Shown here: piece by piece, positions 53,918-63,060 of the stretch
How the letters are laid out: each line of letters opens with the position of its first letter
Position numbering within the stretch: the first letter of the stretch is position 1
From: Promethearchaeota archaeon
Lineage (GTDB): Archaea > Asgardarchaeota > Lokiarchaeia > Helarchaeales > RDOG01
Direction: 5' to 3'
DNA length: 64,000 bases
Assembly (NCBI GenBank): GCA_011365055.1
Contig: RDOG01000002.1
Location: 62,001 to 126,000, forward strand
Program-made: the position numbers and the translations under genes
The notes under the pieces: generated by a model
The model's database searches: none
What the model saw: the letters and a program-made list of their open reading frames with translations, nothing else
Told to the model about the DNA's origin: nothing

Positions 53918-54192
53918 ATGTTAATATAGTAGAAAAATATAGATAAAAGTGAGTGTTCTGTATGTATTATATCTATAATATGTCTATGACATCTATGATA
54001 TAAAAAATATGTTTTAAAAAAATCCTAGATAATATTAACAAGGTTAGAAATATAAAACAAAGAAGAGACCCATCAAGAAAAGTAAAAAAAATAATAATAA
54101 ATTAAAAAAAGAATTAAATATTTTGACTTACCAATTGATTTATATAGCGAACATTATTTATTAATTAATCAAAACTATAAGGTAAAATTAAA

Positions 54193-55302
54193 ATGAGTTT
54201 CGCACTATCTTACTTAATTTACATGATTACAGGCATCATATCAACGAGCATGATTATTTTTGCCTCAATATTTTTAATCTTACAAACATATCACAAGTCA
54301 AGGAACAAGATTTCATTATTGTTTTCATTTTTTTTCATATTTGCTGCTTTTTGGGCATTTGGAACTACTATTTTTCCCATTTTTCCATATTTTTACGCGA
54401 GATTAATTTTAGATATCGCCGTAATAGTGAGTTATATTGGATTTTTTATTTTATTTTTATCTCTCGAACTAATGAATTTTGCTAAAATAAACGTGATTCG
54501 CACGGTTTTTTTTAGTAGTATAATAAGCATCACTACAGTTCTCATCATTATCGATCCAAACTATTTATTGACAACATATCTTAGTGATTTTGGAGGTTAC
54601 GTGGGAAGACCATCAATATTATTTTCAGTACTTCAACTGGTTATCGTTGCAGGCATAAGCACAGAATACGTTTTTACTGCTTTTAGAATTAAGAAGATTG
54701 CAGAAACTTCAGTTCAAAAACAACAAGTAATTTTATTCATTTTAGGCATTTCAATTGGTCTCTATGGAATGATTATAGCGTCACTAATAAGGTGGATTAT
54801 TAACTTCCCAGCCTTAATGCTTCTTATTGGTGCAATAGGGATGTTTATAATGGGAATAGGGTTTATAAGAGACCCAGACATTGCATTCGCACTTCCTTTC
54901 AAGGTTCAAAGCTTAACCGTAATTAATACTGCAGGAGCAAATTTGTTTACTAAAAAATTCCATCAATCAAAAAATATTAGTGAAGATTTGCTTTCTGGCG
55001 CCATTTCAGGTATTTCGCTTTTAATGCAAGAACTTTTGGGCGTTATTACATCTTTAAAGGAAGTAGTTTTTGGTGATCGTATCATAATATTAGATATTAG
55101 AAAAGAATTTGGAGTTTTTATCATAGCTCAACAATCATCCACCACTTTAAAAATAGCATTAAATAATTTTACCAATCATTTTGAACAAGAATTTTCTGAT
55201 CATTTATCACGTTCATTTGATTTAGCTGTTTTTCAAGATGCAAATAAATATGTTGAAAAATATTTTGGATTTCTCCCCGGTGCATGGAAAACAAATAAAT
55301 AA
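54193..55302 (+). CDS. Membrane protein with seven helices and longin/roadblock-like C-terminus
   Basis: The 369 residues have seven membrane helices (about 8-230) followed by a soluble domain (240-365). The soluble domain starts KVQSLTVINTAGANLFTKKF and has LISAISGISLLMQELL, VFGDRIIILDIRKEFGVFII and FTNHFEQEF. That order resembles longin/roadblock-type beta-alpha folds that recur in Asgard signalling proteins. There is no histidine kinase or phosphatase motif. It may relay a membrane signal to GTPase regulators. Fold assignment is by pattern only. Confidence 0.6.
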   Translation: MSFALSYLIYMITGIISTSMIIFASIFLILQTYHKSRNKISLLFSFFFIFAAFWAFGTTIFPIFPYFYARLILDIAVIVSYIGFFILFLSLELMNFAKINVIRTVFFSSIISITTVLIIIDPNYLLTTYLSDFGGYVGRPSILFSVLQLVIVAGISTEYVFTAFRIKKIAETSVQKQQVILFILGISIGLYGMIIASLIRWIINFPALMLLIGAIGMFIMGIGFIRDPDIAFALPFKVQSLTVINTAGANLFTKKFHQSKNISEDLLSGAISGISLLMQELLGVITSLKEVVFGDRIIILDIRKEFGVFIIAQQSSTTLKIALNNFTNHFEQEFSDHLSRSFDLAVFQDANKYVEKYFGFLPGAWKTNK

Positions 55303-55598
55303 TGATTACTTCTTCAATAGATTATGAACCATATAATAACCCAGAAATTCTTTAGGAAAAATGAATTTAATGAGAAAAGTATTGAATTGATTTTTATCTC
55401 GATGGTGGAGATCGACTTATTTTGCATAAAATGCGGTTCTAAAATCTAATTTAAACATTTAAAATGGATTAAAGGATACAATTGATATTTTTTAAATAAT
55501 AAAACTTTGATTTTGCCATGTCAAATTATGCTTTTTTCATTAAATGGAAATGATGATAATAGATGAATTACATAAAATAATGAAGAAAAATAGAAAGT
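55303..55598. other. Gene-free spacer (with 55818-56206 on the other side of a small gene)
   Basis: The two spacers flanking the 72-residue gene total about 690 bases. They are AT-rich with stops in all frames, and I see no RNA fold or repeat. The segment from 55818 to 56206 contains the promoter-side region of the small gene and the 3-prime end of the alcohol dehydrogenase transcript. Confidence 0.5.
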
Positions 55599-55817
55599 TT
55601 ATTGAAATTTTTTATTGACTACAAGTAAGAAGTTTGTTCCATTTTGAATAACAGAATAATTACCTTCATCAAGTGCTTTTAACTCATCCGAGTTTTTGAT
55701 AATTATGTCTGCCTTCGCCCTACAAGTTAGTTCACGAAAAATAAGCATAGTGCAATGTTGATTTGATTGTATTTTTTTTTGATAGAGCGAAATTAACTTT
55801 TCTTTTTGCATATTCAT
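55599..55817 (-). CDS. Small hypothetical protein (72 residues)
   Basis: The protein has a basic N-terminus (QKEKLISLYQKKIQ), one Cys pair (C22, C32) far apart, and a strand-rich C-terminus (YSVIQNGTNFLLVVNKKF). The start codon ATG 55817 lacks a clear ribosome site. Isolation in a 900-base low-coding stretch makes it uncertain. Confidence 0.35.
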   Translation of the reverse strand: MNMQKEKLISLYQKKIQSNQHCTMLIFRELTCRAKADIIIKNSDELKALDEGNYSVIQNGTNFLLVVNKKFQ

Positions 55818-56206
55818 GACACTGATGAGATTTTCTTAGAAATACAATGCTTCATCATTTAAAGTCATGACTTTATGTAATTATTGAGTAATAAGTAATA
55901 ATTAAATAATTAAGGTTTTAGTAATAAATTCGAGAAGGAAAAGCGGTTCTTTTTTAGAAGATTAGAGTATAAAATTTAGATGGAAATTAAGAAAAATATT
56001 TAGATTTGAGTATGATTTAATAAAAGATTGGCAATTCAACTAATTAAAATAAATTATTTTATAAATAAAAAGAAATTAAATAAGAATTAGAAGCTTATGC
56101 TTCTCTAACTTCTTTTTCCAATTTATTAATTAAAATTTTATTTCTAAATTTAGAAAAAAAAACATATTTTATGTTAACGTGTTTAATTCTTTAATATTAT
56201 ATTCCG

Positions 56207-57217
56207 TTAGAATTCAACTAGTATTTTAATTTGATCTTTATTTGGTTGAGAAAGCAACTTAAATGCATCAGGTACTTCGTCTAATTTTATTTTTTTTGTA
56301 ATAATTGAAGTAATAGGTGGATGATACTTCTTTAAAAGTGTTATTGCGTCTCGAAAAGTTTGTTGATTATAACCATATACGCCTCGAATAGTTATATTTT
56401 TAAGCTGAAGTTGGATCATTCCTTCCATGGTGAATGGTTCAGCATGTAATCCAATGCTCGTGATATGACCACCTTTTCGGATCATTTTCAACGAATCTAT
56501 GTAAGTGCTTGGCAAACCCACACAATCAAAAACATGATCTGGTCCTATCTTATTGGTTAATTTATTAATTTTGATCCAATTATTTGGTTCTAATACTTCG
56601 CTAGCACCTAATTCAAGAGCTTTTTTCTGTTGTAATTCAGATGGCTCTATCACGAATATTTCGCTTGCGCCAGCAATTTTTAAAAGTTGTATCATAAGAA
56701 GTCCGATGCTGCCAGCCCCAAGGACAACAGCATTCTCACCAATTTTGAAGCCAGATTCTTTTACTGCATATAAACAAATAGCAAAAGGTTCGACGACAGC
56801 ACCTTGTTCTAGACTCAAATCTCCAAGCTCATGCAACCTTTCGGCTTTAACGCTAATATATTCTGCTAGAGCACCATTTACGGTTTGCCCGATACCGTGG
56901 GGACTTTTTCTGCACATCATCTCTTGCTCTTTCAAACACCAATAACATTTAAAACAAGGAATGTTAGGATTAGCAGTAATTTTATCTCCCACGTTCCAAT
57001 TTTTGATCTCTTCCCCAATTTCAACTAATTCTCCTGAAAATTCATGTCCAATGATCAAACCTGTTGGAATTAATGCTCCACTTTCATAAGATTCAATATC
57101 AGATCCACATATACCGCAATATTTTACTTTAATTAATACTTCATCTTTCTTAACTTTTGGATTTGGTACATCTTTTATTATTATTTGACCTTTATCCTGA
57201 AAAATAGCTGCCCTCAT
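56207..57217 (-). CDS. Zinc-dependent alcohol dehydrogenase (MDR family)
   Basis: From ATG 57217 (AAGGATTT upstream) the protein is 336 residues. It has the catalytic-zinc region CGICGSDIES and GHEFSGELVEIG, the structural-zinc loop with four Cys (CFKCYWCLKEQEMMC), and the NAD-binding VVLGAGSIGLLMIQL. Closest classes are threonine/sorbitol dehydrogenases. It would oxidise a secondary alcohol or polyol with NAD(P)+. The longer frame from 57253 adds 12 unlikely residues. Confidence 0.88.
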   Translation of the reverse strand: MRAAIFQDKGQIIIKDVPNPKVKKDEVLIKVKYCGICGSDIESYESGALIPTGLIIGHEFSGELVEIGEEIKNWNVGDKITANPNIPCFKCYWCLKEQEMMCRKSPHGIGQTVNGALAEYISVKAERLHELGDLSLEQGAVVEPFAICLYAVKESGFKIGENAVVLGAGSIGLLMIQLLKIAGASEIFVIEPSELQQKKALELGASEVLEPNNWIKINKLTNKIGPDHVFDCVGLPSTYIDSLKMIRKGGHITSIGLHAEPFTMEGMIQLQLKNITIRGVYGYNQQTFRDAITLLKKYHPPITSIITKKIKLDEVPDAFKLLSQPNKDQIKILVEF

Positions 57218-57309
57218 TCTAAACAAATCCTTTTTAAAATTAAAAGAAAACAAATTCTTATTAAAACTAGAGTCAATTAGTCTTATAATTATGAGGTGTG
57301 AAAAATACT

Positions 57310-58104
57310 ATGCCAAAAATAAAACATCGAGACTCCTTTTTACATTATGACGTGATAGGTGAAGGAGAGCCTTTATTATTAATTATGGGCTGGGGTGGAA
57401 ATTCTTTGATGTGGGATCCTATTATGTCTCCACTAGTTGAAAAATTTAAGGTTATAACTTTTGATAATAGAGGAGTTGGAAGATCCTCAAAACTAAAAGA
57501 ACCTTATACCATGGAATTATTTGTGGATGATACAAAAGCAGTCCTTGATGAAGTCAAGATATCAAAAACTCATGTTTTTGGAGTTAGTATGGGAGGAATG
57601 ATAGCACAAAATTTAGCTCTTACTTATCCAAAAATGGTAAATAAGTTGATTTTAGGATGTACGTCCCCAAAATTAGGAGTCAATATAAAACACGCGCTCG
57701 ATCAAGAGACTTCACCTTTTTTCGTAAGGAGTTTTTCTCCGAGTGATATAAAACAATTATTAAGTATGATATTTTCACCAAACTATGTGGAAAAACTTAT
57801 GAAAGATAAAGAAGAATTCAAGAAATTTTTCACGTTTTACGCTAAATATCCACCATCCTGGACTTCTATGAAGCATCAAGCAGCTGCAATAGCTGAGCAT
57901 GATACACTAAATAGATTAAATCAAATAGATCATAAAACTCTAATTATTGCAGGGAAACTAGATTCATTAATCCCCTTTAGACACTCTAAAAAATTAAAAG
58001 ACTCCATACCAAATTCTAAGCTTATACTTTATGAGGATACTGGACACGGTTTTTGGATTGAAAAACCCAAAGAAACGGCAAAAAACGTTCTTAAATTTTT
58101 ATAG
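57310..58104 (+). CDS. Alpha/beta hydrolase
   Basis: ATG 57310, with GAGGTGTG upstream, gives 264 residues. The nucleophile elbow GVSMGGMIAQ near residue 91-100 places Ser in G-x-S-x-G. The oxyanion region is LIMGWGGNS. Catalytic acid and base are in AGKLDSLIPF and DTGHGFWIEKP. It is divergent from the alcohol dehydrogenase gene. The substrate (ester, haloalkane or similar) is unknown. Confidence 0.87.
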   Translation: MPKIKHRDSFLHYDVIGEGEPLLLIMGWGGNSLMWDPIMSPLVEKFKVITFDNRGVGRSSKLKEPYTMELFVDDTKAVLDEVKISKTHVFGVSMGGMIAQNLALTYPKMVNKLILGCTSPKLGVNIKHALDQETSPFFVRSFSPSDIKQLLSMIFSPNYVEKLMKDKEEFKKFFTFYAKYPPSWTSMKHQAAAIAEHDTLNRLNQIDHKTLIIAGKLDSLIPFRHSKKLKDSIPNSKLILYEDTGHGFWIEKPKETAKNVLKFL

Positions 58105-58239
58105 CATTACATGATGCTTATTATTTCTCATATTTTTTGATAATAATTTTTAAATTTCTCAAGATTTAATGGATAGTATAAATGAATGAATTAGTTTTTA
58201 TTGAATTATGTTTAAGGAAGAAAAAAAATGGTGGATTAA

Positions 58240-60207
58240 ATGAAAAATTTAATGCTAGATTCTCCAGGTAAGAGAATTTTGGTGCTTGGTGATGAAGCTA
58301 TCGTTCGTGGTGGATTAGAAGCTGGTGCTAATTTTATAACCACCTATCCAGGTGCTCCTGCTTCTGAAGTAGCAGATACATTTCGTGATATAGCTAAAGA
58401 AATGCCTGATATTTACTTCGAGTATTCCATGAACGAAGCAGTCGCTACTAATGTTGCATTTGGCGGTGCTTGGGGTGGTGCAAATGCAGTAGTTTGTTTC
58501 AAGATGCTTGGTTTGAACATAGCAGCGGACATCATACAATGCGCTAATTATGCTGGTCCAGGACCAGGTTCTTTAGTTGTTGTACATGCAGGAGATCCAG
58601 GATTAATCAGCTCAACTAACGAAGCAGATAATCGTGACATGGCACGTCATATGGGAATGCCAATATTTGAACCCTCCGGCATTCAAGAAGCAAAAGATTT
58701 CACAAAGTACGCAGTTCAAATGTCAAAAAAGTGGGATCTTGCAGTTATGTTAAATTTCAACACGAGATTAGCTCACTCCATGGGAGACATTGAATTAGGA
58801 CCCTTAATATCAGGAGGACCATCTATTGGTAAGTTTAAGAAAGATAAAACTAAATATCTCCAAGGGGCAATGATCGCTCTTCAAAATCACAATAGATTAA
58901 TAAAAAGGATTAAAAAAGCGGGAAAATGGGCTGAAAAAGACGAATTTAAAATGAATAAAATCATTCATGGAAGTGAAAGTGCCAAAATTGGAGTTATTAC
59001 TGGTGGAATGTCATATGGTTACGTCTTAGAAGCACTTGACATGTTAAACTTAACAGATTTGCCAGTTTTAAGAATAGGTATACAAAATCCAGTGCCAGAT
59101 GAAACGATAATAAATTTTTGTAACAATCTTGAGAAAGTCATTGTCGTTGAAGAGTTAGATCCATATTTAGAAAATGAAGTTAAAAGAGTAGCTTTTGATG
59201 CGGGGCAAAAATTTGAGATTTACGGAAAAAATTGGTATAAGGGACCATTTAAAGCAGTCGATGAATTTAGTCCCGATGATGTTGTTAAAGGAATCATGAA
59301 GGTTATTCCTGAAGCAAAGCCAAAATTTGACATAACAGAGATTGAAAAGAAAACAAAAGGTCTCGTTGGTGCCCTTGGGCAACGATTAGCTGCATATTGT
59401 GCAGGTTGTCCACATAGAAGTACTGTATATGCATTAAAAAAGGTCTTAATGGAAGAAGGAATTGAACTTAAAGCTGTTGTTGGCGATGATATTGGCTGTT
59501 ATGCTTTAGCTACCATACCTCCCCTTGCCTTAGCGGATTGGTTAGTTTGCATGTCATCTGGTTTAGGAATTGGACAAGGCGTTGCCCATAGAGTTGACAC
59601 CGATGAACAACCCGTTTTTGCATATATGGGTGATTCAACATTTTTCCATTCAGGGATGCCGACGCTTTTAAATGCTGTATATTCTCAAGCAAACATCACT
59701 TTAATAATTATGGATAATAGATGGACAGCATTAACAGGACATCAACCGTTACCACACACTGGGATAAATTCTATGGGAGAAGTTGTTGAAGATACTGTTA
59801 GCATTCCTAAGATTTGTCGAGCTTTTGGCGTGAAGTATGTGAAACAAATAGATAGTTATGAAAATAAAGCCCTTCAACGCATTTTCAGAGATTGTTTAAA
59901 AATAAAGGGACCTAAGGTTGTCATATCAAGTCATGAATGTAATATCCAAGTAGAACGGCGAAGACAACGAGCATTAAGAGGTGGTTATATTGAACCGGAA
60001 GTTTATAATTATCAAATAATTCCTGAACGTTGCTTAAAATGCAATGAATGTCTGAAAGTCTTTGGATGCGTTGCCATAAGAGTTGAAAAAGATGAGAAAG
60101 GTGAAGATTATTATTTCATAGAAGATGCAAAATGCACGCAATGTGGTGTCTGCACGCAAGTATGTCCAAATGGATCAATTGTAAGGACTGTTCAAATGAG
60201 ATTGTAG
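58240..60207 (+). CDS. iorA: Indolepyruvate ferredoxin oxidoreductase, alpha subunit
   Basis: The 655 residues contain the 2-oxoacid ferredoxin oxidoreductase alpha-type domain (GLEAGANFITTYPGAPASEVADTF, NEAVATNVAFGGAWGGANA), then the thiamine-binding domain (ACCAGCPHR-type CAGCPHRST, GDDIGCYAL, GDSTFFHSG). Two 4Fe-4S ferredoxin sites close the chain (CLKCNECLK, CTQCGVCTQVC). It oxidises aryl pyruvates to acyl-CoA with ferredoxin, linking aromatic amino-acid breakdown to energy. iorB follows 7 bases downstream. Confidence 0.95.
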   Translation: MKNLMLDSPGKRILVLGDEAIVRGGLEAGANFITTYPGAPASEVADTFRDIAKEMPDIYFEYSMNEAVATNVAFGGAWGGANAVVCFKMLGLNIAADIIQCANYAGPGPGSLVVVHAGDPGLISSTNEADNRDMARHMGMPIFEPSGIQEAKDFTKYAVQMSKKWDLAVMLNFNTRLAHSMGDIELGPLISGGPSIGKFKKDKTKYLQGAMIALQNHNRLIKRIKKAGKWAEKDEFKMNKIIHGSESAKIGVITGGMSYGYVLEALDMLNLTDLPVLRIGIQNPVPDETIINFCNNLEKVIVVEELDPYLENEVKRVAFDAGQKFEIYGKNWYKGPFKAVDEFSPDDVVKGIMKVIPEAKPKFDITEIEKKTKGLVGALGQRLAAYCAGCPHRSTVYALKKVLMEEGIELKAVVGDDIGCYALATIPPLALADWLVCMSSGLGIGQGVAHRVDTDEQPVFAYMGDSTFFHSGMPTLLNAVYSQANITLIIMDNRWTALTGHQPLPHTGINSMGEVVEDTVSIPKICRAFGVKYVKQIDSYENKALQRIFRDCLKIKGPKVVISSHECNIQVERRRQRALRGGYIEPEVYNYQIIPERCLKCNECLKVFGCVAIRVEKDEKGEDYYFIEDAKCTQCGVCTQVCPNGSIVRTVQMRL

Positions 60208-60214
60208 GAGGATT

Positions 60215-60859
60215 ATGAAAATGAAGAAATATAACATATTTTGTTGTGGCGTAGGAGGTCAAGGAATAGTTACTTTAGGTCAAATTCTTAAAATTGCAGG
60301 TGTTGATGCAAATTTACGTGTCATCGGAACGGAAACAAGAGGTGCAACAATGCGAGAAGGTAGCGTTACGTCCACGGTTCGATTTGGAATTATGGAAAAA
60401 GGAGAAGAAGTTGATGAACGAATGCAACTTTATGCAGGTCGAATTGGAACAGGGACCGCAGACATGATTATTGCAAGTGAACCTCAAGAGGGGTTAAGAT
60501 GGGCTCAATATGCAAATCAAAAATCAATATATGCAGTAAATGAATATCCAATGCCTTCAGCAGACAATATAGTAGCAGGAGTTCATTATCCTACTAAAGA
60601 AGAATGGACAAATTCATTAAAGAATTTAACCCCAAAAGTTTATTCAATGAATGCATCAATGATTGCTAAAGAAAAGTTCGGAGGATTTCAATTAATGAAT
60701 GTGGTCTTGATGGGATTTGCCATGGGATGCGATCCCAATTTTCCAGTTACAATGGACCAAATGAAGAAAACACTTGAAACAATGTGGCCTAAATCAGCAG
60801 AAAAAAATAAAAACGCGCTCCAAATAGGATACGATGAAGCAAAAAAATTAGTAAAATAA
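60215..60859 (+). CDS. iorB: Indolepyruvate ferredoxin oxidoreductase, beta subunit
   Basis: The 214 residues match the gamma-type domain of pyruvate ferredoxin oxidoreductases: CGVGGQGIVTLGQILKIAG near the start, ETRGATMREGSVTSTVRFG, and DMIIASEPQEGLRW. It completes the iorA enzyme. A GGAGG site precedes the ATG. The gene is followed by a T-rich run at 60860. Confidence 0.94.
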   Translation: MKMKKYNIFCCGVGGQGIVTLGQILKIAGVDANLRVIGTETRGATMREGSVTSTVRFGIMEKGEEVDERMQLYAGRIGTGTADMIIASEPQEGLRWAQYANQKSIYAVNEYPMPSADNIVAGVHYPTKEEWTNSLKNLTPKVYSMNASMIAKEKFGGFQLMNVVLMGFAMGCDPNFPVTMDQMKKTLETMWPKSAEKNKNALQIGYDEAKKLVK

Positions 60860-60900
60860 ACTTTTTTTTCATTTTTTATTTTAATTTTTATTAATTCATT
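60860..60900 (+). terminator. Poly-T terminator-like run after iorB
   Basis: Directly after the stop, repeated T-tracts (CTTTTTTTTC, TTTTTTATTTTAATTTTTATT) lie in the 127 bases before the next gene. Archaeal transcription often ends at such T-runs without hairpins. Confidence 0.45.
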
Positions 60901-60986
60901 TAGTTTTTTTTATTAGTAATTATTATTAATTTTAATTTTCTATACAAATCTAAGTATTTTATAATTAATTTGGGAGGTTATTCGAT

Positions 60987-61556
60987 TTGGATGTAGCAGA
61001 AGCAATAAAAATCAGAAGAGCATATAGATCCTTTGAATCGATTGAAATAAATGAAAATATAATAAAGGATTTAGCAAGATACGCCCAATTAGCACCATCT
61101 TGCATGAATAATCAACCCTGGAAATATATTTTTATACGTAAAAATGAAATAAAGAAAATATTATCGAGTTTTTCTTCAGGAAATCAAATTTGGTCAAAAA
61201 ATGCTTCATTAATAGTTGGTGTATTTACTAAGAAAGATGATGATTGTATTATGAAAGAAAGAAAATACTATCTATTTGATGTAGGTTTAGCAACTGCCTT
61301 CCTGATCCTCCGAGCAACGGAACTAGGATTAGTTGCACATCCAATTGCGGGATTCGACGATGAAAAGGCGAAATTGATATTAAAAATACCTGCTGAAATG
61401 CTTTTAATTACCTTTATAATAATTGGAAAAAAATCAAATGAAATCAACCCTGAGTTGAACGATTATCAAAAAAAGCAAGAAATCTCAAGACCTGCTCGGA
61501 AAAAATTAAAAGAATTTATTTATCTAGATAATTATGAAAATCGGATTAATGAATGA
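60987..61556 (+). CDS. Nitroreductase-family FMN protein
   Basis: The 189 residues start MDVAEAIKIRRAYRSFES (TTG 60987 with GGGAGG upstream) and have the FMN-binding LAPSCMNNQPWKYIFIR and ATELGLVAHPIAGFD. These proteins reduce quinones, nitro-compounds or flavins; some act in cofactor chemistry. It follows iorB but is separated by 127 bases with a T-run, so probably separate. Confidence 0.9.
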   Translation: MDVAEAIKIRRAYRSFESIEINENIIKDLARYAQLAPSCMNNQPWKYIFIRKNEIKKILSSFSSGNQIWSKNASLIVGVFTKKDDDCIMKERKYYLFDVGLATAFLILRATELGLVAHPIAGFDDEKAKLILKIPAEMLLITFIIIGKKSNEINPELNDYQKKQEISRPARKKLKEFIYLDNYENRINE

Positions 61557-61570
61557 CTTGTTAACTATTC

Positions 61571-61861
61571 GTGATTAATATGAAAAACCAATTTATTATT
61601 ATGAATCCAAATGATAATTGTGCTACAGCTTTGGAACTCATCCCTGAAGGTTATGAAGTAAAAGTTAGAGATGATCTTACGATAAAAATCACGAGAAACA
61701 TTAAAATGGGGCATAAATTTGCATTAAAAAACATTAAAAAAGGAGATTATATCATTAAATACGGAGAAATTATTGGTATAGCTAAGGAAAACATAGAGAT
61801 AGGAGATTGGGTTCATATTCGTAATGTAGAAAGTGCATACATGGGGGGGGTGAAAGAATGA
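61571..61861 (+). CDS. UxaA-family small (SAF-domain) subunit
   Basis: The 96 residues form a SAF domain (PNDNCATALELIPEGYEV, MGHKFALKNIKKGDYIIKYGEIIGIA, ENIEIGDWVHIRN). In this family it is the small subunit of altronate/galactarate dehydratase or sulfolactate lyase. The stop overlaps the start of the large subunit by 4 bases. Its start may be GTG 61571 or ATG 61580. Confidence 0.88.
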   Translation: MINMKNQFIIMNPNDNCATALELIPEGYEVKVRDDLTIKITRNIKMGHKFALKNIKKGDYIIKYGEIIGIAKENIEIGDWVHIRNVESAYMGGVKE

Positions 61862-63042
61862 CTGAGGAATTCTTTGGATACGAACGTGAAGATGGTTCAG
61901 TGGGGATTCGAAACAAAATTGCGATTTTACCCAGCGTCGTGTGTTCATCTATTGTAGCTAAAAAAGTAGCTGAAAAAATTGAAAATTCGGTAGCTCTAAC
62001 TCATTCTTTTGGATGTGGTCATTTTGGAGTTGATTTTGAATACACTTCAAGGACACTTGCTGGTTTGGCTTTCAATCCGAATATTTTTGGAGTTTTAGTG
62101 ATAGGATTAGGGTGTGAAAACATCCAAAGTAAAATGTTAGCTAAACGAATAAAAAAATCCAAGAAAATTGTGGAGTTTTTTGATATTCAAGAGGTAAAAG
62201 GAGGGACAATTGCATCGATTGAAAAAGGGATTGAAATTGGAAAAAAAATCGGAGCAGAAGCCAAAGAAGTAAAAAAAGAATTGTTTGATTTTTCTCATTT
62301 AATACTAGGATTGGAATGTGGTGGCTCTGATTCAATTTCAGGAATTACAGCAAATCCAGCGGTAGGTGTAATTTCGGATAAAGTTATTGAATTAGGCGGT
62401 ACTTCGATTCTGCCTGAATTTACAGAATGGATTGGTACTGAACATTTATTAATGAAAAGAGCGATAAACGAGAATATTGCTCAACTTATAAAAAACCCTC
62501 TTGATATGTTTTTGAATAGGATCAAAAAAATGGGAGTTGACTTTAGAGGGACTCAACCAACCCCAGGCAATATCAAAGGAGGATTAACAACTATCGAAGA
62601 AAAATCCCTTGGAACAATAGCTAAAGCTGGAAAAGCTCCAATACAGGGTGTCATTCAATATTCAGAAAAACCAGGCGGAAAAGGTCTTTGGCTTATGATC
62701 GAACCTGGGTTAGATGTAGAATCAATGACTGGTTTAGCTGCTGCGGGTGCGCAGATAATTATTATGACAACGGGACAAGGGAGCCCTACTGGTAACCCTG
62801 TAGCACCGGTTATTAAAATATGTGGAAATCCAAAAACTTGTGATTGGATGAAATGTAATATAGACGTTGACGCAAGTGAGATCATAACAAAAGGAAAAAA
62901 AGTTGAAGATATAGCAAAAATTTTATGGGAAGAATTAAAAAATACATTAAATGGAAAAGAAACAAAATCAGAAATTTTAGGACATGATGAATTAGCAATA
63001 TGGAGACTCCCAGCATTCGGAGTTGAAACTGTCGACTTCTAA
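61858..63042 (+). CDS. UxaA-family large subunit (altronate dehydratase or sulfolactate lyase type)
   Basis: The 394 residues have FGYEREDGSVGIRNKIAILPSVVCSS, SFGCGHFGV, LGCENI, GLECGGSDSISGITANPAVG, and TTGQGSPTGNPVAPVIKICGNPKT. Together they are the UxaA/GarD core that binds a metal and dehydrates a sugar acid. A separate SAF subunit occurs in archaeal altronate dehydratases and in SuyAB sulfolactate lyases, and sequence alone does not decide. GGGGGGTGAAAG is the ribosome site; the run of eight G (61853 region) is unusual in this genome. Confidence 0.88.
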   Translation: MTEEFFGYEREDGSVGIRNKIAILPSVVCSSIVAKKVAEKIENSVALTHSFGCGHFGVDFEYTSRTLAGLAFNPNIFGVLVIGLGCENIQSKMLAKRIKKSKKIVEFFDIQEVKGGTIASIEKGIEIGKKIGAEAKEVKKELFDFSHLILGLECGGSDSISGITANPAVGVISDKVIELGGTSILPEFTEWIGTEHLLMKRAINENIAQLIKNPLDMFLNRIKKMGVDFRGTQPTPGNIKGGLTTIEEKSLGTIAKAGKAPIQGVIQYSEKPGGKGLWLMIEPGLDVESMTGLAAAGAQIIIMTTGQGSPTGNPVAPVIKICGNPKTCDWMKCNIDVDASEIITKGKKVEDIAKILWEELKNTLNGKETKSEILGHDELAIWRLPAFGVETVDF

Positions 63043-63060
63043 ACAATATTTTTAACATTT

